A stretch of 35,839 nucleotides of DNA from Verrucomicrobiaceae bacterium E54 (GTDB lineage Bacteria > Verrucomicrobiota > Verrucomicrobiia > Verrucomicrobiales > Akkermansiaceae), in the NCBI GenBank assembly GCA_022548915.1, contig JAKZES010000053.1, positions 1-35,839 of the forward strand, in the 5' to 3' direction. Shown piece after piece: positions 23,575 through 31,640 of the stretch. Under the pieces are notes generated by a model. It ran no database searches. It saw only the letters and a list, made by a program, of their open reading frames with translations, and had not been told where the DNA came from. Position numbers and translations under genes: made by a program. Every line of letters begins with the position of its first letter. The first letter of the stretch is position 1.

Positions 23575-25061
23575 TGCGCGGCACGGATGAAATCGGCCAG
23601 ATCCTTCCGGGATTTGGTGAGATCCGGAGGGTTCAGGTAAAACATGTGTCCGGCTTCATAGGTCGCATGCTCGATGCGATCAAGGAAGGAGGGCGGGGAG
23701 TTCACCATCTGCCGCAGCGAGTAGTCGATGCCACCGGGAGGGGTGGCCAGATCGCACAGGCCCTTCATGACCAGGACCTTCAATCCCGGGTTGTCACGCA
23801 TCGCGGTCTCAAGCTTGCCGGTCACGTCGATCACCCGGTTGTCGGCGCCCCAGTTCCAGGGGTGGACCTTGCCGGTGAGGATTTCGTAGGGCGATTCGTC
23901 CTGCCAGCCGAGGTGGTCGCCGAGATAGCTCAGCATGGCGGTGGCGTAGGCTCCGTAGGCGAGCGAGTAGGAAGGGTCGTAAACCGCGTAGTCGGCGGTG
24001 CGGTCGGTGGTCGGCCAGGCCACGCGGGCGTCGAAGCGTCCGACGACCTTTCCTTCCCCGCGCATCAACTCGGCCCGGAACAGCGACGGATCGAGCCGGA
24101 GTTCGTGCTCGAGGTAGATGCCGGCATCGATGCCGGTGAGTTGCCCGAGGCGACGTGCCAGGCGCTGCTTCTCGTCCGTGGGTAGCCGGTTGCCCTTGAG
24201 CAGCGCCAGCGTGTAGTCACCGAAGGCCAGGCTTTCCGCCTCGGCGACCAGGGCGTCACGATCTCCCTCGATCCGGCCGTGATGGTGGGCGACCGCCGTG
24301 TAGGTGGGCAGGTAGCAGGCGAAGGCGAGCGGGTCGCTGGCGTCGGGGCGCAGGGTGCGGAAGTCGAGCAGGGAGGAAAGCAGGACCACGCCATTCAGCG
24401 ACATCCCGTAGCGCGACTGCAGGTGCTGGGAGAGACCGGTGACGCGGATCCCGCCGTAGGACTCGCCGAGGAGGAACTTCGGCGACGACCAGCGTCCGTT
24501 GTCGGTGACCCACCGGCGGATGAAATCGCCGAGGGACTCGATGTCCTCCTTGTAGCCGTGGAACTCCTGCGGTTTCCCGGCTTCCTCGACCTTGCTGTAG
24601 CCGGTGGAAACGGGATCGACGAAGACGAGGTCGGTGAGGTCGAGGATCGAGTGCGGGTTCTCGACGAAGCGGGCCGGGGGCTCCGGTGCCTGGGTGCCGT
24701 CGCCGGGCAGTTCGACGACGTAGGGGCCGAGCATGCCGAGGTGAAGCCACACCGCCGATGATCCGGGTCCGCCGTTGAAGGCGAACATCACCGGACGGGT
24801 GGCGGGATCCTCGACGTCCTTCTTCAGGTAGCTGACGTGGAAGACGGAGGCGCGTGGCTTGCCGTCGTCCTTCTTCAGTTGCAGCAGCGCGCTGGTGACG
24901 GTGTAGTCGATCTTCTTGCCGTCGATGGTGACCGAGCCGCCGCGGGTGACGGGTTCCTTGACCGGCTCCGGAGCGGCAGGCTTCTTCTCGTCGGGCTTGG
25001 GTTTCTCCGCGGCGAGGGCGGGGAGAAGAAGCAGGGCGGCGAACAGGGGAGTCAATCGCAT
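23571..25061 (-). CDS. Serine carboxypeptidase-like S10-family peptidase
   Basis: A 496-residue secreted protein with an 18-residue signal peptide (MRLTPLFAALLLLPALAA) and a Pro/Lys/Glu-rich linker. S10 features are visible: the oxyanion stretch FAFNGGPGSSAVWLHLGMLG, nucleophile Ser201 in GESYGG, Asp437 in GLCDLATP and His472 in EAGHMFY, a complete catalytic triad. Substrates would be peptides or small proteins in the periplasm; alternatively some members act as acyltransferases. ATG 25061 was chosen because the signal peptide begins there; 12 upstream in-frame residues are not signal-like. Confidence 0.9.
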   Translation of the reverse strand: MRLTPLFAALLLLPALAAEKPKPDEKKPAAPEPVKEPVTRGGSVTIDGKKIDYTVTSALLQLKKDDGKPRASVFHVSYLKKDVEDPATRPVMFAFNGGPGSSAVWLHLGMLGPYVVELPGDGTQAPEPPARFVENPHSILDLTDLVFVDPVSTGYSKVEEAGKPQEFHGYKEDIESLGDFIRRWVTDNGRWSSPKFLLGESYGGIRVTGLSQHLQSRYGMSLNGVVLLSSLLDFRTLRPDASDPLAFACYLPTYTAVAHHHGRIEGDRDALVAEAESLAFGDYTLALLKGNRLPTDEKQRLARRLGQLTGIDAGIYLEHELRLDPSLFRAELMRGEGKVVGRFDARVAWPTTDRTADYAVYDPSYSLAYGAYATAMLSYLGDHLGWQDESPYEILTGKVHPWNWGADNRVIDVTGKLETAMRDNPGLKVLVMKGLCDLATPPGGIDYSLRQMVNSPPSFLDRIEHATYEAGHMFYLNPPDLTKSRKDLADFIRAAQ

Positions 25062-25139
25062 GAGGGTGCAGGCTAGTGGTTGGGTGGTCGATGGCAAGAG
25101 CGCCCCGGAGGTGAAGAATCGTTCGATGATCTTGCCGAA

Positions 25140-25859
25140 TCACGGGAGCTGCCAGGAGGTGGCGTGCTTCCGGTAGTCGGACTCGGGCAGCAGGACGTAG
25201 AGCGGGTTCGCATCCGGATCGAGCCAGGCGATGAGGTTGCGGAGGTTGCTCTCGGCCAGGGTGGTGCAGCCGGCGGTGGGCTTGCTGCCGCCGCCGCGCC
25301 AGATGTGGAAGAAGATCGCGCTGCCCTTTCCGGGAGTGACCCGCGGCGGGGCGTTGTGGGCGATGAAAAGCTTGAGCGAATGGGCGTGGTCGTTCTGCCG
25401 CATCTGCTGCTTCTTCTCCCACTCGGTCGCCGGGTCGTGATCGAGGATCAGGTGGCGGTTGTAGCTCGAGGAACTGGAATCCTCGACCCACAGGTCGCGG
25501 GTCGTGATCTGGCGGTAGAACTGCTTCGGGTGCTTGCGAATCGAGGCGTCGTAGCCCCACGCGCCGCCGATCCGGAAGACGCCGGCCGGGGCCTTCCAGT
25601 CGCCCTCTTTTTTCGTCGCGGCTGCGGCGGGCACCGGATGCAGTCCGTCTCCCCACGCCATCCCGGATTTTCCGAGCCGGCCCGGCCAAGGACCGAGGGC
25701 GCGCACCCAGCGGCCACCCTTTTTTTCGTAGGCGGTGAGCGTGACCTTCGAGCTGTTCCAGTCGGGCGCGATGCCGACGACGCACTGGCGGGAGTCTTCG
25801 GGCAGCTCGAAGGCCGCGAGTGGCAGGCAGAGGGCGGCGATGAGGGACGGCAGGCGCAT
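25140..25859 (-). CDS. L,D-transpeptidase (YkuD-like) family protein
   Basis: A 239-residue exported protein with an N-terminal signal (MRLPSLIAALCLPLAAFE). Its core has the YkuD layout: KEGDWKAPAGVFRIGGAWGY, then HIWRGGGSKPTAGCTTL with His185 and nucleophile Cys198. This form carries longer loops than Bacillus YkuD (EDSSSSSYNRHLILDHDP; DHAHSLKLFIAHNAPP) and is nearer the YafK/ErfK-type variants found in Gram-negatives, so the substrate may be lipoprotein or peptidoglycan cross-links. It lies 32 nt after the MidA-like gene stop and 78 nt before the S10 peptidase. Confidence 0.85.
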   Translation of the reverse strand: MRLPSLIAALCLPLAAFELPEDSRQCVVGIAPDWNSSKVTLTAYEKKGGRWVRALGPWPGRLGKSGMAWGDGLHPVPAAAATKKEGDWKAPAGVFRIGGAWGYDASIRKHPKQFYRQITTRDLWVEDSSSSSYNRHLILDHDPATEWEKKQQMRQNDHAHSLKLFIAHNAPPRVTPGKGSAIFFHIWRGGGSKPTAGCTTLAESNLRNLIAWLDPDANPLYVLLPESDYRKHATSWQLP

Positions 25860-25891
25860 CAGGGGTATCAATCGGCGGCGTTGGAGGAATA

Positions 25892-26863
25892 TCAAGGACG
25901 GCGTTCCGCTTCCCACACCAGAAAGGATCCGCCGGCACCCGTTGGATCCGCCACGGCCCGGTCCCCGGCGTCGTGCGGGTCGATCGAATCGGCGAGAAAT
26001 TCCGCCTGGCTGACAAGCCGCCGCGTTTCACTCCAGGGGGCTGACCAGTTCACGAGGTCGGTGAAATTGATGTCGGTGGTCAGGTCCTGCCGACCGGGGC
26101 GCAGGAAGCACTCGCGGCCCTCGACCCGCTGGTGGTGGAGGTAGCCCCGGAGCGTTCCGGCGGGGCGCCGATGGTAGAGGCTGCCGATTTCGCTGCCGTA
26201 GTCGATGGTGAGCATGCGTCCCCGATGCCAGTGGGACAGGGAAGAGGTCATCCAATCGCGGACACTTTCATGGACCTCGACGATCCGGCCCTCGGGGAAG
26301 TCCTGCCCGAAGACCGAGGAGTCCGGTGGGCTGGTGATCGGGCGCCAGGTTTCCTCGCCGGGCAGGACCCACGATTCCTCCCATTCGCTGGAAGTCCGCC
26401 GGAACCGGCGCACCGGAAAGGCATCGAAGAACTCGTTGGAGAAAATGCAGGCGCGTCCGCGGCAGGCGGCGAGGGCTTCGACCAGGGTCGTGTGCCATCG
26501 AAACCGGGCACCGAGGCGTTGGAGTTGCTGCTCGCGGAGAGGTTCGGATTGCTCGACCAGGTGGATCCGTGTCCGCCATCGGCGGCGGAGGGGGAGGTTC
26601 GATTGCACGGCGGCTGCGAGGACGCCCCCGCCGGGACCGAGTTCGATGAGGTCGCGGCAGCCGGTGGCGGCGAGGGCGTCCGCGGCCCAGCGGGAAACCG
26701 CAAGACCCAGTGCCGGAGCAAGGGTGGCGGCAGTGGAAAAATCCCCGCGTCGACCGACCTCCCGGATCCGGCGGGCATAGTAGCCGCGCTCCGGATCGTG
26801 CAGTGCGGACGCCATGAAGGAATCCAGCCTCAGGGGCTTTGGCGGATCCGACCAGGGAGACAT
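25892..26863 (-). CDS. MidA-family SAM-dependent methyltransferase
   Basis: A 323-residue protein of the MidA/NDUFAF7 family, the mitochondrial form of which methylates an arginine of a complex I subunit; bacterial targets are uncertain. Visible motifs are MASALHDPERGYYARR near the N-terminus, GDFSTAATLAPALG, the SAM-binding IELGPGGG (73-80), NEFFDAFPVRR, TIDYG and TDINFTDL near the C-terminus, all in family order. It is the first gene of a minus-strand run with the L,D-transpeptidase, S10 peptidase and DUF4870 genes. No complex I genes are in the window. Confidence 0.88.
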   Translation of the reverse strand: MSPWSDPPKPLRLDSFMASALHDPERGYYARRIREVGRRGDFSTAATLAPALGLAVSRWAADALAATGCRDLIELGPGGGVLAAAVQSNLPLRRRWRTRIHLVEQSEPLREQQLQRLGARFRWHTTLVEALAACRGRACIFSNEFFDAFPVRRFRRTSSEWEESWVLPGEETWRPITSPPDSSVFGQDFPEGRIVEVHESVRDWMTSSLSHWHRGRMLTIDYGSEIGSLYHRRPAGTLRGYLHHQRVEGRECFLRPGRQDLTTDINFTDLVNWSAPWSETRRLVSQAEFLADSIDPHDAGDRAVADPTGAGGSFLVWEAERRP

Positions 26864-26938
26864 CCGCGCAAGATTGATTCATCCCGGGCCGAAGCAAAAG
26901 AACAACGGAGCCTTGACCCGGCGCTAATCTGTTGGACG

Positions 26939-27397
26939 ATGGCTAAGAGAATGAGATTTCGGTTCCTAATGGTGGGTCTCGTGCTGTTTGCATCGTGCGA
27001 GCGGCCCACCGGTCCCTTGAACGGGGAGGGGAACGGGGAGTCCAAGGTTCCGAAAACGCCGAAGACTCCTTTGGCCGAAGTGGAGGAGATCCTTTCCGGA
27101 GACAAGCCGCCCGAGGAAGGGACCCCGGTGGAAGGTGTTCCGGTAGTCCCGGTAAGCCCGGGTGCGCCCGTTGCCAAGGCGGTTCCGAACAAGCCGGGCT
27201 TTGTGATCAGTCCTTACAACGGGAAGTGGATCGATGTCACCGGCGTGCCTCCCGGTGAACTCATGCTCGACCCCCATTTTCCCGCCGGCGAAAAGAAATA
27301 CTTCCGCGTTCCGGAACCGCCGAAACCGATCGTCCCGCCGGAGGAACCGCCTGCGCCGACGGAGACGGAAGTCACTCCTCCGGTCGAAGCAGGATGA
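26939..27397 (+). CDS. Small verrucomicrobial lipoprotein
   Basis: A 152-residue lipoprotein precursor: MAKRMRFRFLMVGLVLFASC with the lipobox Cys at residue 20, a Gly/Pro/Lys-rich middle, a compact C-terminal block (KPGFVISPYNGKWIDVTGVP ... LDPHFPAGEKKYFRVPE) and a Pro/Glu tail. The block is of a type I recall as recurrent in Verrucomicrobia, built around SPY-x-GK-x-IDV, with no known function. It is divergent from the MidA-like gene. The frame is open further upstream inside the antisense of that gene; ATG 26939 is supported by the signal peptide. It ends 3 nt before the stop codon of the convergent RlmI-like gene. Confidence 0.7.
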   Translation: MAKRMRFRFLMVGLVLFASCERPTGPLNGEGNGESKVPKTPKTPLAEVEEILSGDKPPEEGTPVEGVPVVPVSPGAPVAKAVPNKPGFVISPYNGKWIDVTGVPPGELMLDPHFPAGEKKYFRVPEPPKPIVPPEEPPAPTETEVTPPVEAG

Positions 27398-27400
27398 ATT

Positions 27401-28561
27401 TCATCGGCTGGGAATCACTTCCACCGTGAACCCTTTCAAATAATGGGTCTCGGGCAGGGCGGGGAGAACCGGATGATCGGCCCGCTGGGAATGCTCGCCG
27501 ACCAGGCGGATCGTCCGCTTGGCATCGACCGAGGCATCGACGAGATTCGAGAGAAAGAGCTCGCGGCCGGCGTGGTGGGAGCAGCAGAAGGTCGAGAGGT
27601 GGCCGCGTTTTTCCAGCAGCTTCAGCGCGCGGAGGTGGATCTCCTTGTAGCCGCGCATGGCGTCGTTGAGCGTCTTCTTGTTGCGCGTGAAACTCGGGGG
27701 ATCGAGAATGATCAGATCCCAGCTCTGGTCCGCCTTTTTGAGGAAATCGAAGACGTTCCGCTCGATGACCTCGATCTCGAGTCCGTTGCGTTCCGCATTC
27801 CGCCGGGTGGCCTCGCAGGCATCGGTCGAGATGTCGACGGCGGTGACCGAGGCCGCTCCGGCCCGGGCACAGGCGAGGGCGAAGCCGCCCTGGTTGGTGA
27901 AGCAGTCAAGCACCCGCCGGCCTTTTGCCAGGCGGGCGACCTCGGCGTGGCTGCCGAGCTGGTCGAGGTAGAGGCCCGTCTTCTGGCCGTCGAGCAGGTC
28001 GAGCTCGAACTCCACTCCGTTGGCCTCGGCGGTGAGGGACCCGGGCGGGTCGCCCTCGAGCATGCGGGTTTCGGCTTCGATCCCCTCGGCCTTCAAGATG
28101 GGGGCGTCGTTGCGCAGGATGATGCCATCGGGTTTGACGAGTTCCAGCAGCGCCTGGCGAATCAGGTCGAGGCGCTGGAACATCGCCAGCGTGAGCGTCT
28201 GGACCACGAGCTGCGGACCGTAGCGATCGACGATCAGGCCGGGGATGCCGTCCGATTCGCTCCACACGAGGCGGCACAGCCCCGTGTCGATTCCGAGGCC
28301 TTCGCGATGTTCGATCGCCTGGCCGATGCGCCGGAGGAAGAAGTCGAGGTCGAGGTCCTGGCGCCGCCGCGAGAATCGTCGGGCGACGATCTGCGACTGG
28401 GGGTTGTAAATGGCGCAGCCCAGCGGGCGGTCGCGGAAGTCCTTGAGTGTGACGACATCGCCCGGAGCAGGATCGCCGAAAGTCTTTCGGACCTCCGAGG
28501 CATAGACCCACTCGTGGCCGTGAAAGATGCGAGCACGAGGAGCGATGACGAGGCCTGCCAT
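27401..28561 (-). CDS. RlmI-like class I SAM rRNA (cytosine-5) methyltransferase
   Basis: A 386-residue PUA plus methyltransferase protein like RlmI/YccW, which makes m5C in 23S rRNA. The N-terminal PUA domain (GHEWVYASEVRKTF ... GCAIYNPQSQIVARRFS) is followed by a linker domain, the SAM motif VLDCFTNQGGFALACARAG, TAVDIS, the catalytic ILDPPSF and a late cysteine region (STFCCSHH). The ATG at 28561 was chosen because the family starts close to GHEWV; an earlier in-frame start at 28621 adds 20 unconserved residues. The exact target is inferred from E. coli RlmI. Confidence 0.85.
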   Translation of the reverse strand: MAGLVIAPRARIFHGHEWVYASEVRKTFGDPAPGDVVTLKDFRDRPLGCAIYNPQSQIVARRFSRRRQDLDLDFFLRRIGQAIEHREGLGIDTGLCRLVWSESDGIPGLIVDRYGPQLVVQTLTLAMFQRLDLIRQALLELVKPDGIILRNDAPILKAEGIEAETRMLEGDPPGSLTAEANGVEFELDLLDGQKTGLYLDQLGSHAEVARLAKGRRVLDCFTNQGGFALACARAGAASVTAVDISTDACEATRRNAERNGLEIEVIERNVFDFLKKADQSWDLIILDPPSFTRNKKTLNDAMRGYKEIHLRALKLLEKRGHLSTFCCSHHAGRELFLSNLVDASVDAKRTIRLVGEHSQRADHPVLPALPETHYLKGFTVEVIPSR

Positions 28562-28648
28562 GCCCGGAGGAAAGGCCAGCCACCGGCGGGTAGCAAGACG
28601 CAAGGGAGCGGCGCGGCCCACATCCGTGCTCCAGTGCTGAGATTCCCC

Positions 28649-28677
28649 TTGCTAGGCGGGCGGGCCGCGTTTTAAAC
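28649..28677 (+). promoter_or_regulatory. Promoter of the lysine-rich protein gene
   Basis: TTGCTA (28649-28654), a 17-bp GC-rich spacer and TTAAAC (28672-28677), 17 nt before the ATG at 28695, which leaves a very short leader. Its layout matches the rpoA promoter. Confidence 0.5.
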
Positions 28678-28694
28678 CCCTCGCCACCAAAGCT

Positions 28695-28973
28695 ATGGGA
28701 CAGCAGCACCGTAAAGTCGTCAAACGCCGCCGCCGCAAGGAGTACCTCAAGCGGAAGAAGGAGAATGCCAAGCGTGGGGGCCTCGTGAAGAAGTCCGCCG
28801 CGAAGAAGGAATCCGCTCCGGCTAAGAAGGCGGCCAAGAAGACCGCGAAAAAGGCGGCCAAGAAGACCGCCAAAAAAGCCGCCAAGAAGGCGGTGAAGAA
28901 GACGGCCAAGAAAGCTGCCAAGAAGGCGGTGAAGAAGGCCCCGGAAAAGGAGGCTTCCTCCGAGGAGGAGTGA
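28695..28973 (+). CDS. Lysine-rich histone H1-like small basic protein
   Basis: A 92-residue, extremely basic protein. The N-terminal 30 residues (MGQQHRKVVKRRRRKEYLKR ...) are Arg/Lys-rich with a distinct sequence; residues about 34-80 are AKK/AAKKTAKK repeats as in histone H1 C-terminal tails and bacterial AlgP/Hc-type proteins; it ends with a short acidic tail (PEKEASSEEE). It should bind nucleic acid without strong sequence specificity, either as a nucleoid protein or with ribosomal RNA. The N-terminal block could carry the specific function. It is monocistronic, with its own promoter and a hairpin downstream. Confidence 0.75.
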   Translation: MGQQHRKVVKRRRRKEYLKRKKENAKRGGLVKKSAAKKESAPAKKAAKKTAKKAAKKTAKKAAKKAVKKTAKKAAKKAVKKAPEKEASSEEE

Positions 28974-29000
28974 TTTTGCCGGATCGATCCGATTTTTCAG

Positions 29001-29036
29001 CGAGCCGGTTGCCACGAGGCGCCGGCTCGTGTCTTT
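29001..29036 (+). terminator. Terminator-like hairpin after the lysine-rich gene
   Basis: CGAGCCGG (29001-29008) pairs with CCGGCTCG (29022-29029) around a 13-nt loop, followed by TGTCTTTT. It lies 28 nt after the stop codon; the T-run is interrupted. Confidence 0.5.
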
Positions 29037-29151
29037 TCCGCCATGGAACGATCCCATGGTGCTGACCACGGCGCTGGCATTCGGCGCAACCGGGATGCGG
29101 ATCGGGAAGCTGGAGGACTGGATGGCCGAAGAGCGGGAAATCGGGCATTGA
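29029..29151 (+). CDS. Possible 31-40 residue micro-ORF
   Basis: An open frame from GTG 29029 (or ATG 29056) to TGA encodes FPPWNDPMVLTTALAFGATG and then MRIGKLEDWMAEEREIGH. Its mix of aromatic, hydrophobic and acidic residues is protein-like rather than random. It could be a micro-protein, or the relic of a C-terminus. No Shine-Dalgarno and no recognised family. Confidence 0.25.
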   Translation: MSFPPWNDPMVLTTALAFGATGMRIGKLEDWMAEEREIGH

Positions 29152-29184
29152 GCGACCGGGCCGGGCGACGCAGCATTCGCGCCT

Positions 29185-30195
29185 ATGGCTTTCACGGTGG
29201 ATCGTGCGTTCGAACTCGTCAGCGAGGCTCACGACCGGCAGCGGCTGGCGCATGCATTTCTGATCATCGGGCCGCGGGGCAGCGGCAAGGAGGAGCTGGC
29301 GGCGCGGATGATCCGGATGCTGCAGCGCGGCGGAGGCGGCGGTGGGTCCGACCTGTTCGGCGAGCCGGTGAAGGAGGAGGTTCCCTCCTTGGACGAGCTG
29401 GCCGGCGATGGCGTTCGGATTCTCCGGCCCCAGTCGAAGTCGAGGCGGATCACCGTCGATGGCATCCGCGAGCTGGAGAAGACCTTCCATGTGGTTTCCG
29501 CTCCCGATGCCTGGAAAGTGGGGGTGATCGCGGATGCCGACCGGATGGTCGCGGCGGCGGAAAATGCATTTCTGAAGACGCTCGAAGAGCCTCCGCCGCG
29601 CACGCTGTTGATGCTGCTCACGGAGAATGCGGGAGGCCTGTTGCCGACGGTGCTGTCCCGCTGTGTGCGACTCGTCCTGATCGGCGAGCCGGTGCTCCAC
29701 GAGGGTGGCGGGGCAGAGCTTCTGGAGGCGCTGAACTCCGCCGCCGAGCGCGGTTTCGGCACTCCCGAGACCGCGCTCGGACTGAAGGCGGTCTTCGCCC
29801 ACATTCTTGCGCTGCGCAAGGCCGAGGCCGAGGCCGCCGGCAAGGAGTTGCTCAAGGAGGAGGAGAAGGCGCTCCGGCAGGCGGTCGAGGGTGACTGGTT
29901 GAAGCGGCGCGAGGATTCCCTGAAGGCGGTGGCGGAGTCCGACTACCTGGCCGACCGCGAGCGGCTCTTCGACGTGCTGCAGGCGTGGATGGCCGATGCC
30001 CTGCGCCAGAAATGTGGGGCCGGGGGGCTGGACTTTCCCGACGCCGCCACACAGACCGCGAAAGTCGCGTCGGCCGTGTCGCTGACGGAACTCCTGCGAC
30101 GCGTCGATGCGCTCCAGGAACTCCGCTCGAACCTCCAGACCAACGCCCAGGAACAGCTGGCCTTGGAAGTCGGCTTCCTCAATGCCTTCGGCTGA
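29185..30195 (+). CDS. holB: DNA polymerase III delta-prime subunit
   Basis: Clamp-loader subunit that works with DnaX and delta to load the sliding clamp. The 336-residue protein has the AAA+ start LAHAFLIIGPRGSGKEELAA, with a P-loop-like GPRGSGKE (29-36), the EEPPPRTLLMLLTEN stretch, and the SRC motif at 158-160 (LLPTVLSRC). It lacks the CxxC-type zinc-binding cysteines seen in E. coli between the P-loop and SRC. From about 210 on it is helical and charged, as expected for the collar. dnaX lies 1.5 kb away on the other strand. Confidence 0.85.
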   Translation: MAFTVDRAFELVSEAHDRQRLAHAFLIIGPRGSGKEELAARMIRMLQRGGGGGGSDLFGEPVKEEVPSLDELAGDGVRILRPQSKSRRITVDGIRELEKTFHVVSAPDAWKVGVIADADRMVAAAENAFLKTLEEPPPRTLLMLLTENAGGLLPTVLSRCVRLVLIGEPVLHEGGGAELLEALNSAAERGFGTPETALGLKAVFAHILALRKAEAEAAGKELLKEEEKALRQAVEGDWLKRREDSLKAVAESDYLADRERLFDVLQAWMADALRQKCGAGGLDFPDAATQTAKVASAVSLTELLRRVDALQELRSNLQTNAQEQLALEVGFLNAFG

Positions 30196-30221
30196 GGGGC
30201 AACGGCTGATGATGTCTCGTT

Positions 30222-30238
30222 CTCCGGGAAGTCCGGAG
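30222..30238. repeat. Small inverted repeat between holB and the EEP gene
   Basis: CTCCGG (30222-30227) and CCGGAG (30233-30238) with a 5-nt loop, in the gap between two convergent genes. No T-run follows on either strand, so a terminator role is possible but weak. Confidence 0.3.
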
Positions 30239-30255
30239 CGTCGGGTGGGCGCCAT

Positions 30256-31275
30256 TCACTCCAGCAGCAGGTCGGCGACGACGAAGCGGTGGTCGGACGC
30301 TCTCGTGGTCACGGCCCGGCAGCGGACCGGGGTGAAGTGGCGGGTGGCGTGGATCTGGTCGAGGCGCAGGATGGGAATGCGGCGGTGAAAGGTGTTTCCC
30401 CAGCCGGTGCCGGAGGCCAGGAAGGCATCTTGGAAGTCCCGGTCGAGTTGGCGCTGGACGGGGTCGCCGGGCGGGGCGTTGAAGTCGCCGGCGAGGATGA
30501 CCGGCTGGGCACCCGGGAAGGCGGCGGTGTCCTCGAGGATGCGCAGGGCCACGGCCATTTCGATGCGACGCTGGCGCCGGTTTTCGTGGTGCTTCTGCCA
30601 GCAGGCCGGCTGCCACAGGCGCAGGTCGGTGGCGGCGGAGGAAAGGTGGAGATTGACGACCTCGATCGTCCGCGTGTCGGGGAGTTGGACGGTGACGTTG
30701 TGATTGAAGTAGTGGAAGCGGCGGTCCGGATTGCGGACTTCGCGGTTGATCTCCCAGCGGGTGGCCACGCCATTCAGGGCGAAGCTGCGGTAGTCGCCTT
30801 TGCCGCCGTAGAGGCGGTCGGCGATGGCCTTCACCCGGTAGCCCGGGCACTCCTGGAGGATCACGATGTCGGGGTCCCACCGCGCCAGATCCTCGCAGGG
30901 ATCACCATATTGGAAGTGGGCCGAGTTGAAGGTGATGACCCGGATCGGCCGCTGGCCGTCGACGAGGGCCGGACGACCGGGCCGGGGGGCGGGCTTGCCG
31001 ATGTTGGCGATGACCCTGGCTTCATCGGCGCCGAGCAGCAGCGTGAGCGCCCAGACCGCGGTCATGACCATGGACAGCGGGGCGCGGAGGAAAAGGTAGG
31101 CGCTGCCGCAGAGGAACAGGCCGACGCCGCCCCAGACCCAGATCGGCATGACCGTGTAGGCCGCCAGCGAGTCCGGCTGGCGCGCAAAGGCGACCACCGT
31201 GATGAAGTGGAGAGCCAGCGACGCGGCGATGAGGAGCCAGCCGAGGTGACGGGCTGCAGCCGAGGTCGTGCGCAT
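30256..31275 (-). CDS. Endonuclease/exonuclease/phosphatase-family membrane protein
   Basis: A 339-residue protein: three hydrophobic helices in the first 85 residues, then an EEP (DNase I-like) domain facing the periplasm or outside. Catalytic motifs are present: TFNSAHF (Asn117), LQECPG (Glu142), VVNLHLSS, LAGDFNAPP, LDQIHAT and the terminal SDHRFVVAD. The family covers nucleases, phosphatases and sphingomyelinases, so the substrate is open. The ATG at 31275 is preferred; GTG 31290, directly after the ebfC stop, is also possible. It is the last gene of the dnaX-ebfC run. Confidence 0.85.
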   Translation of the reverse strand: MRTTSAAARHLGWLLIAASLALHFITVVAFARQPDSLAAYTVMPIWVWGGVGLFLCGSAYLFLRAPLSMVMTAVWALTLLLGADEARVIANIGKPAPRPGRPALVDGQRPIRVITFNSAHFQYGDPCEDLARWDPDIVILQECPGYRVKAIADRLYGGKGDYRSFALNGVATRWEINREVRNPDRRFHYFNHNVTVQLPDTRTIEVVNLHLSSAATDLRLWQPACWQKHHENRRQRRIEMAVALRILEDTAAFPGAQPVILAGDFNAPPGDPVQRQLDRDFQDAFLASGTGWGNTFHRRIPILRLDQIHATRHFTPVRCRAVTTRASDHRFVVADLLLE

Positions 31276-31291
31276 CGCCGGGGGTCGCACG

Positions 31292-31606
31292 TCACATGCC
31301 GGGCATGCCCGGGAGTCCCATCCCGCCGGTGAGCTTCTTCATCTCGGCGGCGGTGGCCTCCTTGCCCTTGGCGACGGCTTCCTGCACGCCCTTGAGGACC
31401 AGTTCTTCGAGAAACTCGACGTCGTCGGGATCGACCACGGCGGGGTCGATCGAAATCGACTTCACGTCGCCGGCACCGGTGGCGACGACCTTGACCTTGC
31501 CGCCGCCGACCTCCGCCTCGAAGTCGGTGTTGGCGAGTTCTTCCTGCTTGGCGAGCATGCCGGACTGCATCTGCTGCGCCTGTTTCATCATCTTGGCGAT
31601 GTTCAT
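31292..31606 (-). CDS. ebfC: YbaB/EbfC nucleoid-associated protein
   Basis: A 104-residue small DNA-binding protein, classically encoded next to dnaX and recR. It shows the YbaB pattern: a Met/Lys-rich N-terminal helix (MNIAKMMKQAQQMQSGMLAK), a central beta-sheet region with GGGKVKVVATGAGDVKSISI, a C-terminal helix, and a Gly/Met/Pro end (GGMGLPGMPGM). It follows dnaX after 64 nt that contain a heptamer array. recR, the usual third gene, is replaced by the EEP gene. Confidence 0.92.
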   Translation of the reverse strand: MNIAKMMKQAQQMQSGMLAKQEELANTDFEAEVGGGKVKVVATGAGDVKSISIDPAVVDPDDVEFLEELVLKGVQEAVAKGKEATAAEMKKLTGGMGLPGMPGM

Positions 31607-31640
31607 GGAGATGGTGGATTGTGGGTGGAGGAATCTCAGG

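Noticed and set aside
27443-28675. Plus-strand frame opposite the RlmI-like gene
   Set aside because: Shadow; the minus strand has PUA and methyltransferase motifs.
28794-28941. Repeats in the lysine-rich gene as a possible CRISPR array
   Set aside because: They are in-frame AKK codon repeats with no unique spacers.
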